Source of the DNA: Megascapheus bottae
Lineage: Eukaryota > Chordata > Mammalia > Rodentia > Geomyidae
Direction: 5' to 3'
NCBI GenBank assembly: GCA_024803745.1
Contig: JANJXV010000002.1
Span: 41,933,757 to 41,997,756, forward strand
Length of the DNA: 64,000 nucleotides
The notes under the pieces are model-generated. The model was not told where the DNA came from, searched no databases, and saw only the letters and a list, made by a program, of their open reading frames with translations. The position numbers and the translations under genes are program-made. Below, one piece after another: positions 56,196 to 64,000 of this stretch. Each line of letters starts with the position of its first letter. The first letter of the stretch is position 1.

Positions 56196-56533
56196 ATTCA
56201 AAATGAAAAGAGAAAACAGATGCAGAGATGGATGAGCTCTAGGGCAGCTGGCCATGCCTTGCATGTACTTCCTTCACAGGAAGCAGGCCCAGCAGAGCCT
56301 ACAGAGTGTCAGTCACAGGGCTTGATATACTTTAGAGTTCTCAAGTGGATCTGTTACCCACTCAGAGAACCCTGTGCTCCAAAATTACCCATTAAAAAGG
56401 CAGCAGAAGATAGTGACTGTAAGACCCTTCTGGAAGCAGAGCTTAGCTTCTTTCGTGGTAGGGCTTACAGGTGTGATCCAGGCACCAGGCAATATACCAT
56501 GCTCTCTAGTTTCAGTTACTTTCGAAGTGATAT
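56196..56533. other. Unique DNA
   Basis: A 106-codon open frame (56220-56540) has no recognisable domain. Confidence 0.4.
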
Positions 56534-56534
56534 G

Positions 56535-56742
56535 CTTTAAATTTGAAACTTTGGCTCCATTTCTTGCTAGCAGGATAGACTTGGCCAAGTTACTTAATTG
56601 TACACTTTTATTTTCTCCTCTGGTAAAGAGGAGGTATTAATAGAACCTATGCCATAGATGAATGTGAAGGGTTAGTGTTGACCTTGTATATAAAGCACTT
56701 AGCAAATACTAAGAATTCTGCAAACATTAGCTATTATTATCT
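56535..56742 (+). mobile_element. MIR SINE
   Basis: GAAACTTTGGCTCCATTTCT, GACTTGGCCAAGTTACTTAA, CTCTGGTAAAGAGGAGGTAT, TATATAAAGCACTTAGCAAA and CAAACATTAGCTATTATTAT run in MIR plus-strand order. Confidence 0.82.
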
Positions 56743-56744
56743 GA

Positions 56745-57150
56745 GTTTTTTTTACTAATACCCTTCATTCCACCATTCAGACTCACTCAGTATTATTTTT
56801 AATTCTTAGATATATCACACTTGACATGGCAAGTATTTTTATGTAAGCAATTATTCAATCACCCTTGTCCAGAACATTTTTTTGCTACTGGTCTTCAGCA
56901 CTTAAAGTAGTATACTTAAAGAAGTATACAGTGCCAAATAACCATTTGATAAATAATTAATTTGTTGAGATTTGTTCACAGGTAATGGAAATAAACAAGA
57001 TTAAGTTCAGGGATATGTGGTTCAAATTCAATTACTTGTAATTTATATTATTTTTAACTTATTAATATAACAAAATTTCCAAAATTGCGTATTATTAACA
57101 TATAAAGCATATCACTTGGGGCACAACTGCAACTAAAGAGTGTGGTATGT
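56745..57150. other. Unique AT-rich DNA
   Basis: Nothing recognised. Confidence 0.45.
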
Positions 57151-57154
57151 TGCC

Positions 57155-57384
57155 AAGTGCCTGGCTCATACCTATAAATAGTAGCTATGCAAGAGGCTGA
57201 GATCAGAGTATTCATATTCAAAGTCAGAGCAGGCAAGAAAGTTCTCAATACTCCATGTCCAAGTAACCAGCAAAATGTGGTCCTAGAGGCATTGTTCAAG
57301 TTCTAGAGTGAGTGCCAGTCCCAGCCATGAGCAAGCAAGAGCATGAAGCTCTGAGTTCAAGTCATGGTACCAGCACTCTCAAGA
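57155..57384 (+). mobile_element. 7SL-Geo SINE, old
   Basis: CTGGCTCATACCTATAAATA, AGCTATGCAAGAGGCTGAGA, then diverged middle and GAGCATGAAGCTCTGAGTTC, AAGTCATGGTACCAGCAC. Its A-rich tail runs into the purine microsatellite. Confidence 0.8.
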
Positions 57385-57776
57385 AAAGACCAAAAGAAGG
57401 GAGGGGAGGGGAAGGGAGAGGAAAGGAAGAGAAAGGAGGGGAAGGGGAGAGAAGGAAAGGGAAGGGAAGGGAAGGGAAGAGAAAAGGGGAAGGGAAGGGA
57501 AAGGAAGAGATAAAGGGAAGAGAAGAGAAGGGAAGGGAAGGAAAGGAAAGAGAAAAAGTGAAGGGAAGGGAAGAGAAAAAGTGAAAGGAAGGGAAGGGAA
57601 GAGAAAAAGGGAAAGGAAGGGAAAATAGGAGAAAAAGGGAAGGGAAGGAAGAGAAAATGGGAAGGGAATGTAGGAGAAGAGAAGGGAAGGAGACAGAGGA
57701 GGAAAGAGGAGAGTGAGGGGAGAAAAGGGGGAAGGTAAAGGGGAGGAAAGGACAGAAAAGAGAGGGGAGAATAAGA
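57385..57776. repeat. (GGGAA)n-type purine microsatellite, about 390 bp
   Basis: Imperfect GGGAA, GGAAA and GAGAAAAAG units start at the SINE 3' end. Open frames across it on both strands are artefacts. Confidence 0.96.
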
Positions 57777-57813
57777 ACTCTAGCCTACTTATAAAGGTCA
57801 CCAGTGGTTTTAG

Positions 57814-57897
57814 ATGCTTTATTTATTAAGTCCTCTAATACTTCATTAAAAACTCAATGCTTTATTTATTAAGTCCTCTAATACTTCATTAAAAACT
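57814..57897. repeat. Perfect 41-bp direct duplication, 2-bp spacer
   Basis: ATGCTTTATTTATTAAGTCC + 21 further bases occurs identically at 57814-57854 and 57857-57897, immediately left of an L1 insertion. Confidence 0.95.
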
Positions 57898-57917
57898 TTC
57901 AACATATAAAAGAACAC

Positions 57918-58461
57918 TGCTGTCAGAAAGAATGACATTGCCCCATTTGTTAGGAAATGGAAAGACTTAGAAAAGATCATATAAAGTGAAGTAAGCCAGA
58001 CTCAAAGGAACTTAGGCTCAATGGTTTCCCTCACTTGTCATAATCAGTAGAAAACTTGGGCTCTCCTAGCAGAGATTTGCAATAGAGCAAAACCTTGATA
58101 CGAAAGGCCATATAGTAGGACGCTAAATGAAAGGATCTCTAGGATATAGAAACAAAAGCCATATAATGAATGATTGTTCTTAATGTACTATGTTATCTCT
58201 CATCTCTTTTGCTGTCCCTTGGTTATCTCATATTGTTACAGTATCTCACTTTGTTACCTGATATATCGGATATATTTGTATTTGGTTATTTGAAATTGGA
58301 TAGGGAAGGGGGGAAAACAAGATGAGGGGTGGGAGTGTGGGGGGGAAATGGGGACCAAGACATGTGAAAGTGTATCAACATATGGGAATTAATGCACCAT
58401 CTATCTGGCAAATATCATGTGACCCTTCTATTAATTACAATAAAAATATATGAAAAGAAAA
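57918..58461 (+). mobile_element. L1 3' end, uninverted reference copy with exact TSD
   Basis: The copy runs from the last ORF2 codons (GCTGTCAGAAAGAATGACAT) through the complete young-type 3' UTR to AATAAAAATATATGAAAAG. An exact 14-bp TSD, ATATAAAAGAACAC, lies at 57904-57917 and 58462-58475. It gives the unbroken sequence across the inversion point of the 7508-9135 copy. Confidence 0.95.
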
Positions 58462-58475
58462 ATATAAAAGAACAC

Positions 58476-58660
58476 AACCAAATACTAGTTCCCTACTTTT
58501 GTGTATCTAAAACCTAGAAGTAATGTTATTTCTGTGTTGTATCATCCTATACAAGGTAGTATTAGCTGTCTAGTGGGTAATTGAGTACTCTCTCCTCTGG
58601 AGTTTCATTTCATCAGTCAATTGAGTATTACCTAACTATTCTCCATTCCTCTCCCATTCT
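58476..58660. other. Unique DNA
   Basis: Nothing recognised. Confidence 0.45.
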
Positions 58661-58663
58661 CTT

Positions 58664-58799
58664 CCTCTCCCCCCTCCCTCCCTCCCTCTCCCTCTCCCTC
58701 TCCCTCTTCTCCCTCTCCCTCTCCCTCTTCTCCCTCTCCCTCTCCCTCTCCCTCTCCCTCTCCCTCTCCCTCTCCCTCTCCCTCTCCCTCTCCCTCTCC

Positions 58800-58860
<61 letters not shown>
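58664..58860. repeat. (CCCTCT)n and (CT)n microsatellite
   Basis: Hexanucleotide CCCTCT-type units at 58676-58803, then about 27 CT units. It abuts the reversed tail end of the following SINE. Arg/Glu-rich and Ser/Leu-rich frames are artefacts. Confidence 0.97.
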
Positions 58861-58863
<3 letters not shown>

Positions 58864-59040
58864 CTGGGCTTGAACTCAGGGCCTGGGCACTGTCCTTAGG
58901 CTTTCTCAAGACTAGCTTGCTATCACTTGAGCCATAGCACTACTTCAGGCTTTATGTGTGTATGTGGCACTGAAGAATCAAAAACAGGGCTTCATGCATG
59001 CTAGGAAAGGATTCTACCACTAGGCCATGCTCCCAACCTC
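58861..59040 (-). mobile_element. IDL-Geo SINE
   Basis: Reversed: TCCTGGGCTTGAACTCAGGG, TCTCAAGACTAGCTTGCTAT, CTTCATGCATGCTAGGAAAG, CCACTAGGCCATGCTCCCAA. Diverged. Confidence 0.9.
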
Positions 59041-59278
59041 TTTTTCTTTTTTTAGTCAGTTGTGAGGCTTGAACTCAGGGCCTGGGTGCTGCTGTCTCTG
59101 AGCTTTTGTGCTCAGGGCTAGTGTTCTACCGCTTTGCGTGCTACTTCCAGTTTTCTGGTAGTTAACTGGAGCCAAGACCATCATGGACTTTCCACCAGAA
59201 CTAGCTTCAAGCTGCGATCCTGAGATCTCAGCCTCCTGAGTAGCTAGGATTACAGGCCTGAGGTACCAGATCTAGCAC
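59041..59278 (-). mobile_element. 7SL-Geo SINE, back to back with an IDL-Geo
   Basis: Reversed: GAGGCTTGAACTCAGGGCCT, GTTAACTGGAGCCAAGACCA, GATCTCAGCCTCCTGAGTAG, CTAGGATTACAGGCCTGAGG. The T-rich tail joins the previous SINE directly, so the later of the two inserted at the end of the other. Confidence 0.92.
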
Positions 59279-59279
59279 C

Positions 59280-59683
59280 TATTCCCCATTCTACTTTGCA
59301 TAATGTTTCATTCTGCCAGTTTCTCCTTTGTCTTAAGTATAGCCTGAAGCCAAGTTGGCCGTTCTAGTCTTGTCCAGCAGCTTCAGATTCCTCTTACACA
59401 CATAGGAAAAGTCCTACCTCGTGTTGATGGTCTTAGCACCATGTCTGTTTCTATGTTTAAATTCTGTCTTTGTAAAAGAAAATGTTGTTGTTGTAGGCTC
59501 CAGATTTGCTTAACAGAGAAGGAATAGCTTCAGTGTTAGTGGAAGTAAAGATGAATATTGAACAACATAAGATGAAACTCAAGATTATTTAAATAAATTA
59601 GCCCTGAAGTTCCACTTTCCAGTCTATTTGGCTTCCTCCTCTGCTTTCTTTGCTTTGTCATTGAAAAGCTAGGCTATTATCTA
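59280..59683. other. Unique DNA
   Basis: Nothing recognised. Confidence 0.45.
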
Positions 59684-59685
59684 AT

Positions 59686-59878
59686 GTTTTTTTCCAAGTC
59701 CTGGGCTTGAGCTCAGGGCCTGAGCACTCTCCTTGGACTTCCTCAAGGCTAGAGCTCTACCACTTGAGCCTCAGGACCACATCCGGTTTTGTCTATGTAT
59801 GTGGTATCGAGGAATTGAACCTGGGTCTTTGTGCATGCTAGGCAAGCAGTCTACCACTAGATCAAACTCCCAGCCCCC
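59686..59878 (-). mobile_element. IDL-Geo SINE
   Basis: Reversed and well kept: TCCTGGGCTTGAGCTCAGGG, TCAAGGCTAGAGCTCTACCA, GTATCGAGGAATTGAACCTG, CATGCTAGGCAAGCAGTCTA, AAACTCCCAGCCCC. Confidence 0.94.
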
Positions 59879-59879
59879 T

Positions 59880-60314
59880 AATTCTTTCATTTTATATCAG
59901 TAGAAGTTTTCTCAAAAAAAAAAAATAACAAAACACGTATAGCAACATGCACAGAGTTGTTTCAATGATAATTAAAATAGTGCTGAACAGCAGAAAATGA
60001 AACAAATAAAAACTCTCAGTTGTGATAGGCCACTCAGAGTAATGTCTCAATGGTATAAATATTGAAAGTCAAGGCAAGTGATATTATTGTATAAAAAGGA
60101 TATTCTGTTTGGTTTTTGGCTGCTTCAGTCCATTCTGTCTTTAACTAGAGCTGTTTCACAGTGAACCTTTATTGTAAATATGTCTTTAAAAGATTTTGTT
60201 ATAGTAATCTGACAAGACAAAGTATAAGAGTGTATCTTTGAAAGCATTTGGGAGACCAGAACTTGAGTACCAGTAGAGGAAAACAATAATAATATATTGA
60301 TTCAGCAAGTCATT
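59880..60314. other. Unique DNA
   Basis: Nothing recognised. Confidence 0.45.
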
Positions 60315-60316
60315 CT

Positions 60317-60515
60317 TGGGTCTGGGTGCTGTCCCTGAGCTCTTCAGCTCAAGGCTACCGCTCTACCCACTGAACAACAGTGCCACAGTTTTCTAGTGGT
60401 TAATTGGAGATAAGAGTTTTTTTATTGCCCAGGCTGGCTTTGAACCATGATTCTCAGATCTCAGCCTCCTGAGTAACGAGGATTACAGGCACTCTGAGCC
60501 ACCATGCTTGGCTGG
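60317..60515 (-). mobile_element. 7SL-Geo SINE
   Basis: Reversed: TGCTGTCCCTGAGCTCTTCA, TTAATTGGAGATAAGAGTTT, GGCTGGCTTTGAACCATGAT, CTCAGCCTCCTGAGTAACGA, CTGAGCCACCATGCTTGGCT. The Geo 3' end is missing. Confidence 0.92.
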
Positions 60516-60517
60516 AA

Positions 60518-61550
60518 ATTATTCTTTAGAAAATAATGTTCTACTTAAATTATTTTGGAAATCTGATGCGTATTTGTACAAAATCAGATTCATTTTGTTC
60601 AGTTCTGAAAGTTTAATTTCAAAAGAATTAAAAGCTAGTAGGTTTAATCAACCTATATATGTTTCATAATGGATTAATTATTGTTTTGAAATTCCTCCAA
60701 AATATTTTTATATTACATGTAGCCCACAATCATCTTAAAATCTACCACATTTCTCAGGCTGCACTACTGAACTTATTAAGCTTGGTAATTTTTCAGCCTT
60801 TTGTATGAAGAAAAAGATCTTCCATCTATAGAAATTTTATTATCTTTAAGTAATTGTCCAAAGGGGCTTCAACTCAACATATCAATTTATGAGTCAGTGC
60901 ATCTTGATCATTGTCAAACTTTCTCTCATTCGCCAACATCTTTCCCCATCCCCTCAAACTACTTTGTTGCATTTTTGCCTATGTACACTGAACACTGAGG
61001 CTGCATTCACACACTTTTTCTCCATTTATTTACTCCCTTCCTCTTGACCTTCAACCTGCTAAAGGCTGCTTTTACCTGGCATTCTGTAAAACTGCACCTA
61101 CACAGCATAATATGACTATAACTCATGAATAATAAGCTTTCATGTCCTGGTATGGCACTAAAACTCAACTATCAACATGACACTTTGTGACATATAATAC
61201 TGTGTATAGCATGTAATGAATTGTTAGCACAAATAAATCATTCTTTTAAAACTAGACAGCTAACTTAAAATTACCATCATATTTGTATATTCACCCTTGA
61301 CTTTCCTCACAGATGCTATTTTGTTGTTCTTTCTCTAGATTCAAAGATTTGGGGAATCAGAGAATAAGTCCATATTCTTTGTTATTTGATAACATTCAAT
61401 CAAGCTCGACTTGAGGGCTTAAGAAACTATACAGATTTACTTATTGGCATTCTATTAAAATAGGATCTTATGAACTGGATTCCATCCCTGACTTTATCCA
61501 CAGATAGTTATTTCATTGTTCTTTCTCAAGATTTCTCTGTTTCAGCTTTG
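60518..61550. other. Unique AT-rich DNA
   Basis: No feature recognised. Confidence 0.5.
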
Positions 61551-61551
61551 T

Positions 61552-61800
61552 CTTTTTGGGGAGGGCAGGCGTAGGGCTTCAACTAAGGGCTTAGGTGCTG
61601 TCCCTGAACTCTTTTGCTCAAGTCTATCTAGATCTCTACCACATTGATCCACAGCTCCACATCTAGCTTTTGCTAGCTTTTGCTAGCTTTTGCGTGGTTA
61701 ATTAGAGATAAGAGTCTCACATGGGCTTTTCTTACCTGGCTGGCTTCAAACCACAATCCTTAGATCTCAGCCTCCTGAGTAGCAAGGATTGCAGGCATGC
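61552..61800 (-). mobile_element. 7SL-Geo SINE with internal 10-bp triplication
   Basis: Reversed copy with CTGGCTGGCTTCAAACCACA and GATCTCAGCCTCCTGAGTAG in the head. CTAGCTTTTG is repeated three times at 61663-61692 in place of a single copy (the 'cacttccagctttctgg' region). The 177-codon open frame over 61721-62254 starts inside this SINE and is not a gene. Confidence 0.9.
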
Positions 61801-61801
61801 A

Positions 61802-62625
61802 CCTTTGTCTTTTGTCTTTGTCAGCTCTGTCTTTAAGCTAATTGGAGCTCAATTTGCTCACTATTATCTCAATTTTAACATGATTTTAACCAAATTAATA
61901 CTCTATGAATTGATTTACATTCCACTAGCCATGACCACACAAAAGATAGGAACACGAAGTTTTCTGATTCATGTAAGAGAAGAGGTGGAAACTGGGGAAA
62001 CGGCAGGCAGAGAAGGCAGAAAAGCAGTAGAAGGGAAAGGTGGTGTCGAGTTCACCACCTGTGGGTATTTATTGCACATATCATCTTTTTTATGTGCTCT
62101 CCATCATCCGCATTGTCTCTCTAGGATGAAACCAGAGAGTTCTTTGAAAAGTATATGCTATGTATCTAGAACCAGAGCTCTAATTATTGTGTTTGCTATG
62201 CCGACACCCTTGCCTGCCAAGTATTTTCCCTCTTTTGTCCTTTGTGTTGGTTGACTGGGTTAAATAACAGATTCATATCTGATCAACCCAGGTGACACTG
62301 TTGCAACGCACAGGGAATATCTACAGTGTTCCATTGTACTGGGAGTCTATTAGTCAAATATTGTTGAAAATCTGGGGCTGTGTCCATTGGTTACAGACAT
62401 CTGTCTTTTGACAGATGTCTACACTCAGCCATTTAGAAAGCATTAATAAACCACTGTTGAATGTGTGAACTTTTATTTTTTTAGAGGAGAGCTGGGTTTT
62501 GTAAATTCTCCTTTGCTTGTCCAAAAAGAAAATGTGAGAGTGGGTTCAATGGTTGAAAAGGTTTGTGAACTATGTGACATAAAAGAACATTAAAAGTTGC
62601 ACACAGTGATGTTTTAAAAACCTTA
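61802..62625. other. Unique DNA
   Basis: No gene seen. It contains the tight hairpin at 62395-62420. Confidence 0.5.
62395..62420. repeat. Tight 11-bp hairpin with 4-nt loop
   Basis: AGACATCTGTC and GACAGATGTCT flank TTTT. Confidence 0.8.
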
Positions 62626-62628
62626 ACT

Positions 62629-62857
62629 TTTTTTTTCTAGTCATGAGGTTTGAACTATAAGACTGGGCACTGTCCCTGAGCTTTTTTGCTTAAGGCTAGT
62701 ACTCTACCATTTGAGCCACAGCTCCACTTTCAGCTCTTCTTTGATTAATTGGAGATCAGAGTCTCATGGAGTTTCCTGCTTGGGCTGGCTTTGAATATCA
62801 TCCTCCGATCTCAGCCTCCTGACCTGCTAGTATTACAGGTGTCAGCCACCAGTTTCC
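62629..62857 (-). mobile_element. 7SL-Geo SINE
   Basis: Reversed: CATGAGGTTTGAACTATAAG, CACTGTCCCTGAGCTTTTTT, TTAATTGGAGATCAGAGTCT, GATCTCAGCCTCCTGACCTG, TTACAGGTGTCAGCCACCAG. The TTAACTTTTT word on both sides may be its TSD. Confidence 0.9.
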
Positions 62858-62859
62858 AA

Positions 62860-64000
62860 CTAAAATATTTAACTTTTTGAAACTCAAGATTCTTTGAAGC
62901 ATTGTCTCTGTTTCTCTCAATACTGCTGAGAGACGATCAAAAGTGGGATACTAAATTTCAGAATGGAAATGTTAGATATGAGTATTTATTTCTACATTTA
63001 TGTAAGAACTATCTGGAAATGGGCCAAGTTGGTAGAGCAAAGAAAAATTAAGCATGGTGCTTGTTGATGAAAGGGTAATAGAGGAGATGTAATGCAAGTC
63101 AGAGTTGTTTTGTTTTGCTTTTAAATGTGGGGAGAAAAAAAAAAAACCAGGAGACAGAGCAAGGATAAGGGCCAGAGAAGGATAGAGGAGGATCATATCT
63201 GGGAAAGCTTCCCTGGCAGTAAATTCTGGCTGTAAAGACATTTATGAAAAATCTCAGATAGAATACTTTACAAATATTCACCAGGAAAAAGATTCCTTGC
63301 AACACATCCTATTAATTAGAATAAAAACCTTCTATCTCAGGATATTATCTCTGGAGTCAGCCAGCTTTCATTCTAAGTAACTGCCTGGGTGAATAGGGGT
63401 CACAAAGATAATTTGCATTTTCTCTTTAATGCACACACACACACATCTACAACTTAAGTCTCAATTGGACATCTGCACACGTCTAGCTCTCTTCCCTTAG
63501 CTGGACAAGGAGTTAAGGAATGTGCCAGGTTTCCTTGGCTATGAACCTGTTCATTCTTGTATCCAACATGCATCTAGTCATAACCTTTTAACTACTCATT
63601 CGCTTGGATGAGGAGTGGAAATGGAATGGGATCCTTGATGTGGTTCCAAATGTTGCAGGCTTTTTCAGCCCTAAAACCAACATCCCAGAGACATCTGAAG
63701 GTCTTTGATGTGTTCTACACAGAACTGAACACATCAGTTGCATAGCAGTACTATTACAAAGGAAATGGAAATGCTCTTCTTTCAGCCTGCCTCCCTCCCC
63801 ATGTATATTATTGATGTGCCTTAAACTCTACAAGGTAAGTGATAGACTGGGGACTAAGAAAAAGAAATATCTGTTTCATGTTGACAATCAAATATATTGT
63901 CCATTGTACCCACTACATGCCACTATAAAAGAGTGACTGAGACTTGCTTGGTCTCTTTCTTATTAATACTATTGCATTCTACCTTAATGTGCTAAACCAA
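62860..64000. other. Unique DNA
   Basis: No gene or repeat recognised apart from a short CA run near 63430. Confidence 0.5.

Noticed and set aside
56220..56640. Two overlapping frames of 106 and 88 codons
   Set aside because: They overlap each other and a MIR, with no known domain.
57312..57801. 90-codon and 140-codon frames on opposite strands
   Set aside because: They are translations of the GGGAA purine tract.
58581..58937. 118-codon Ser/Leu frame and Arg/Glu frame
   Set aside because: CT and CCCTCT microsatellite.
61721..62254. 177-codon open frame, the longest without low complexity apart from the L1 pieces
   Set aside because: It starts inside a reversed SINE and continues into unique DNA. 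No domain, and no upstream promoter or splice signals.
1..64000. CRISPR array, operon, phage or bacterial system
   Set aside because: The content is mammalian nuclear repeat DNA. No regular spacer-repeat array or prokaryotic gene packing exists.
1..64000. Endogenous retrovirus or LTR element
   Set aside because: I saw no paired LTRs, primer-binding site or gag/pol motifs. All reverse-transcriptase-type coding sequence is L1 ORF2.

Overview
The window looks like nuclear DNA of a rodent of the superfamily Geomyoidea (kangaroo rats, pocket mice, pocket gophers). The main evidence is many copies of a two-part SINE. Its tRNA(Ala)/ID-like left half has box A TGGCCTAGTGG and box B GGTTCGATTCC. It is joined to a right half of the 'Geo' type, matching my memory of the IDL-Geo family described from this group. 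B1, ID-like, MIR, L2, MER5-like and rodent-type L1 sequences and long CA, CT, TTCC and GAAG microsatellites agree with this. The species cannot be fixed from the sequence.

I find no intact protein-coding gene, no exon I can defend, no RNA gene, no CpG island and no CRISPR. All longer open frames lie in repeats or low-complexity tracts, except the coding remnants of two processed pseudogenes. The segment is AT-rich, repeat-dense intergenic or deep-intron DNA.

Layout. 1-6 kb: an old inverted-strand L1 3' end, MIRs and unique DNA. 6.2-9.6 kb: a SINE split by a short L1, a TTCC microsatellite, a young ID-headed SINE with an unfamiliar GC-rich tail (7128-7388), an L1 with a textbook 5' inversion (7508-9135) and an IDL-Geo copy. 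10-19 kb: mostly unique, with a perfect 22-nt-arm hairpin, a 41-bp tandem duplication, a 91-bp L1 micro-insertion and L1 3' ends. 19-29 kb: an L1 carrying a CT microsatellite, a second twin-primed L1 (21539-23438), MIRs, a 41-bp L1 micro-insertion and a fold-back Geo pair. 29-45 kb: SINEs, B1s and L1s, including an L1 into which an internally deleted RPS10 retrocopy (37222-37380) has landed. 45-51 kb: nested B1/SINE, microsatellites and a full-length MRTO4 processed pseudogene (48234-50008) that itself landed in a SINE and later received another. 51-64 kb: L2, MIR, L1 3' ends, purine and pyrimidine microsatellites and a run of SINEs.

Two major SINE types share the same right-hand module: one has a tRNA-like head (IDL-Geo), the other a 7SL/B1-like head (called 7SL-Geo here as a working name). 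L1 activity is documented by exact target-site duplications (TSDs), inversions and nested insertions. L1 machinery probably also made the SINE and processed-pseudogene copies. No new multi-gene system is visible. The most novel items are the GC-rich-tailed SINE, the modular SINE architecture, the deleted RPS10 retrocopy and the hairpin near 10.06 kb.
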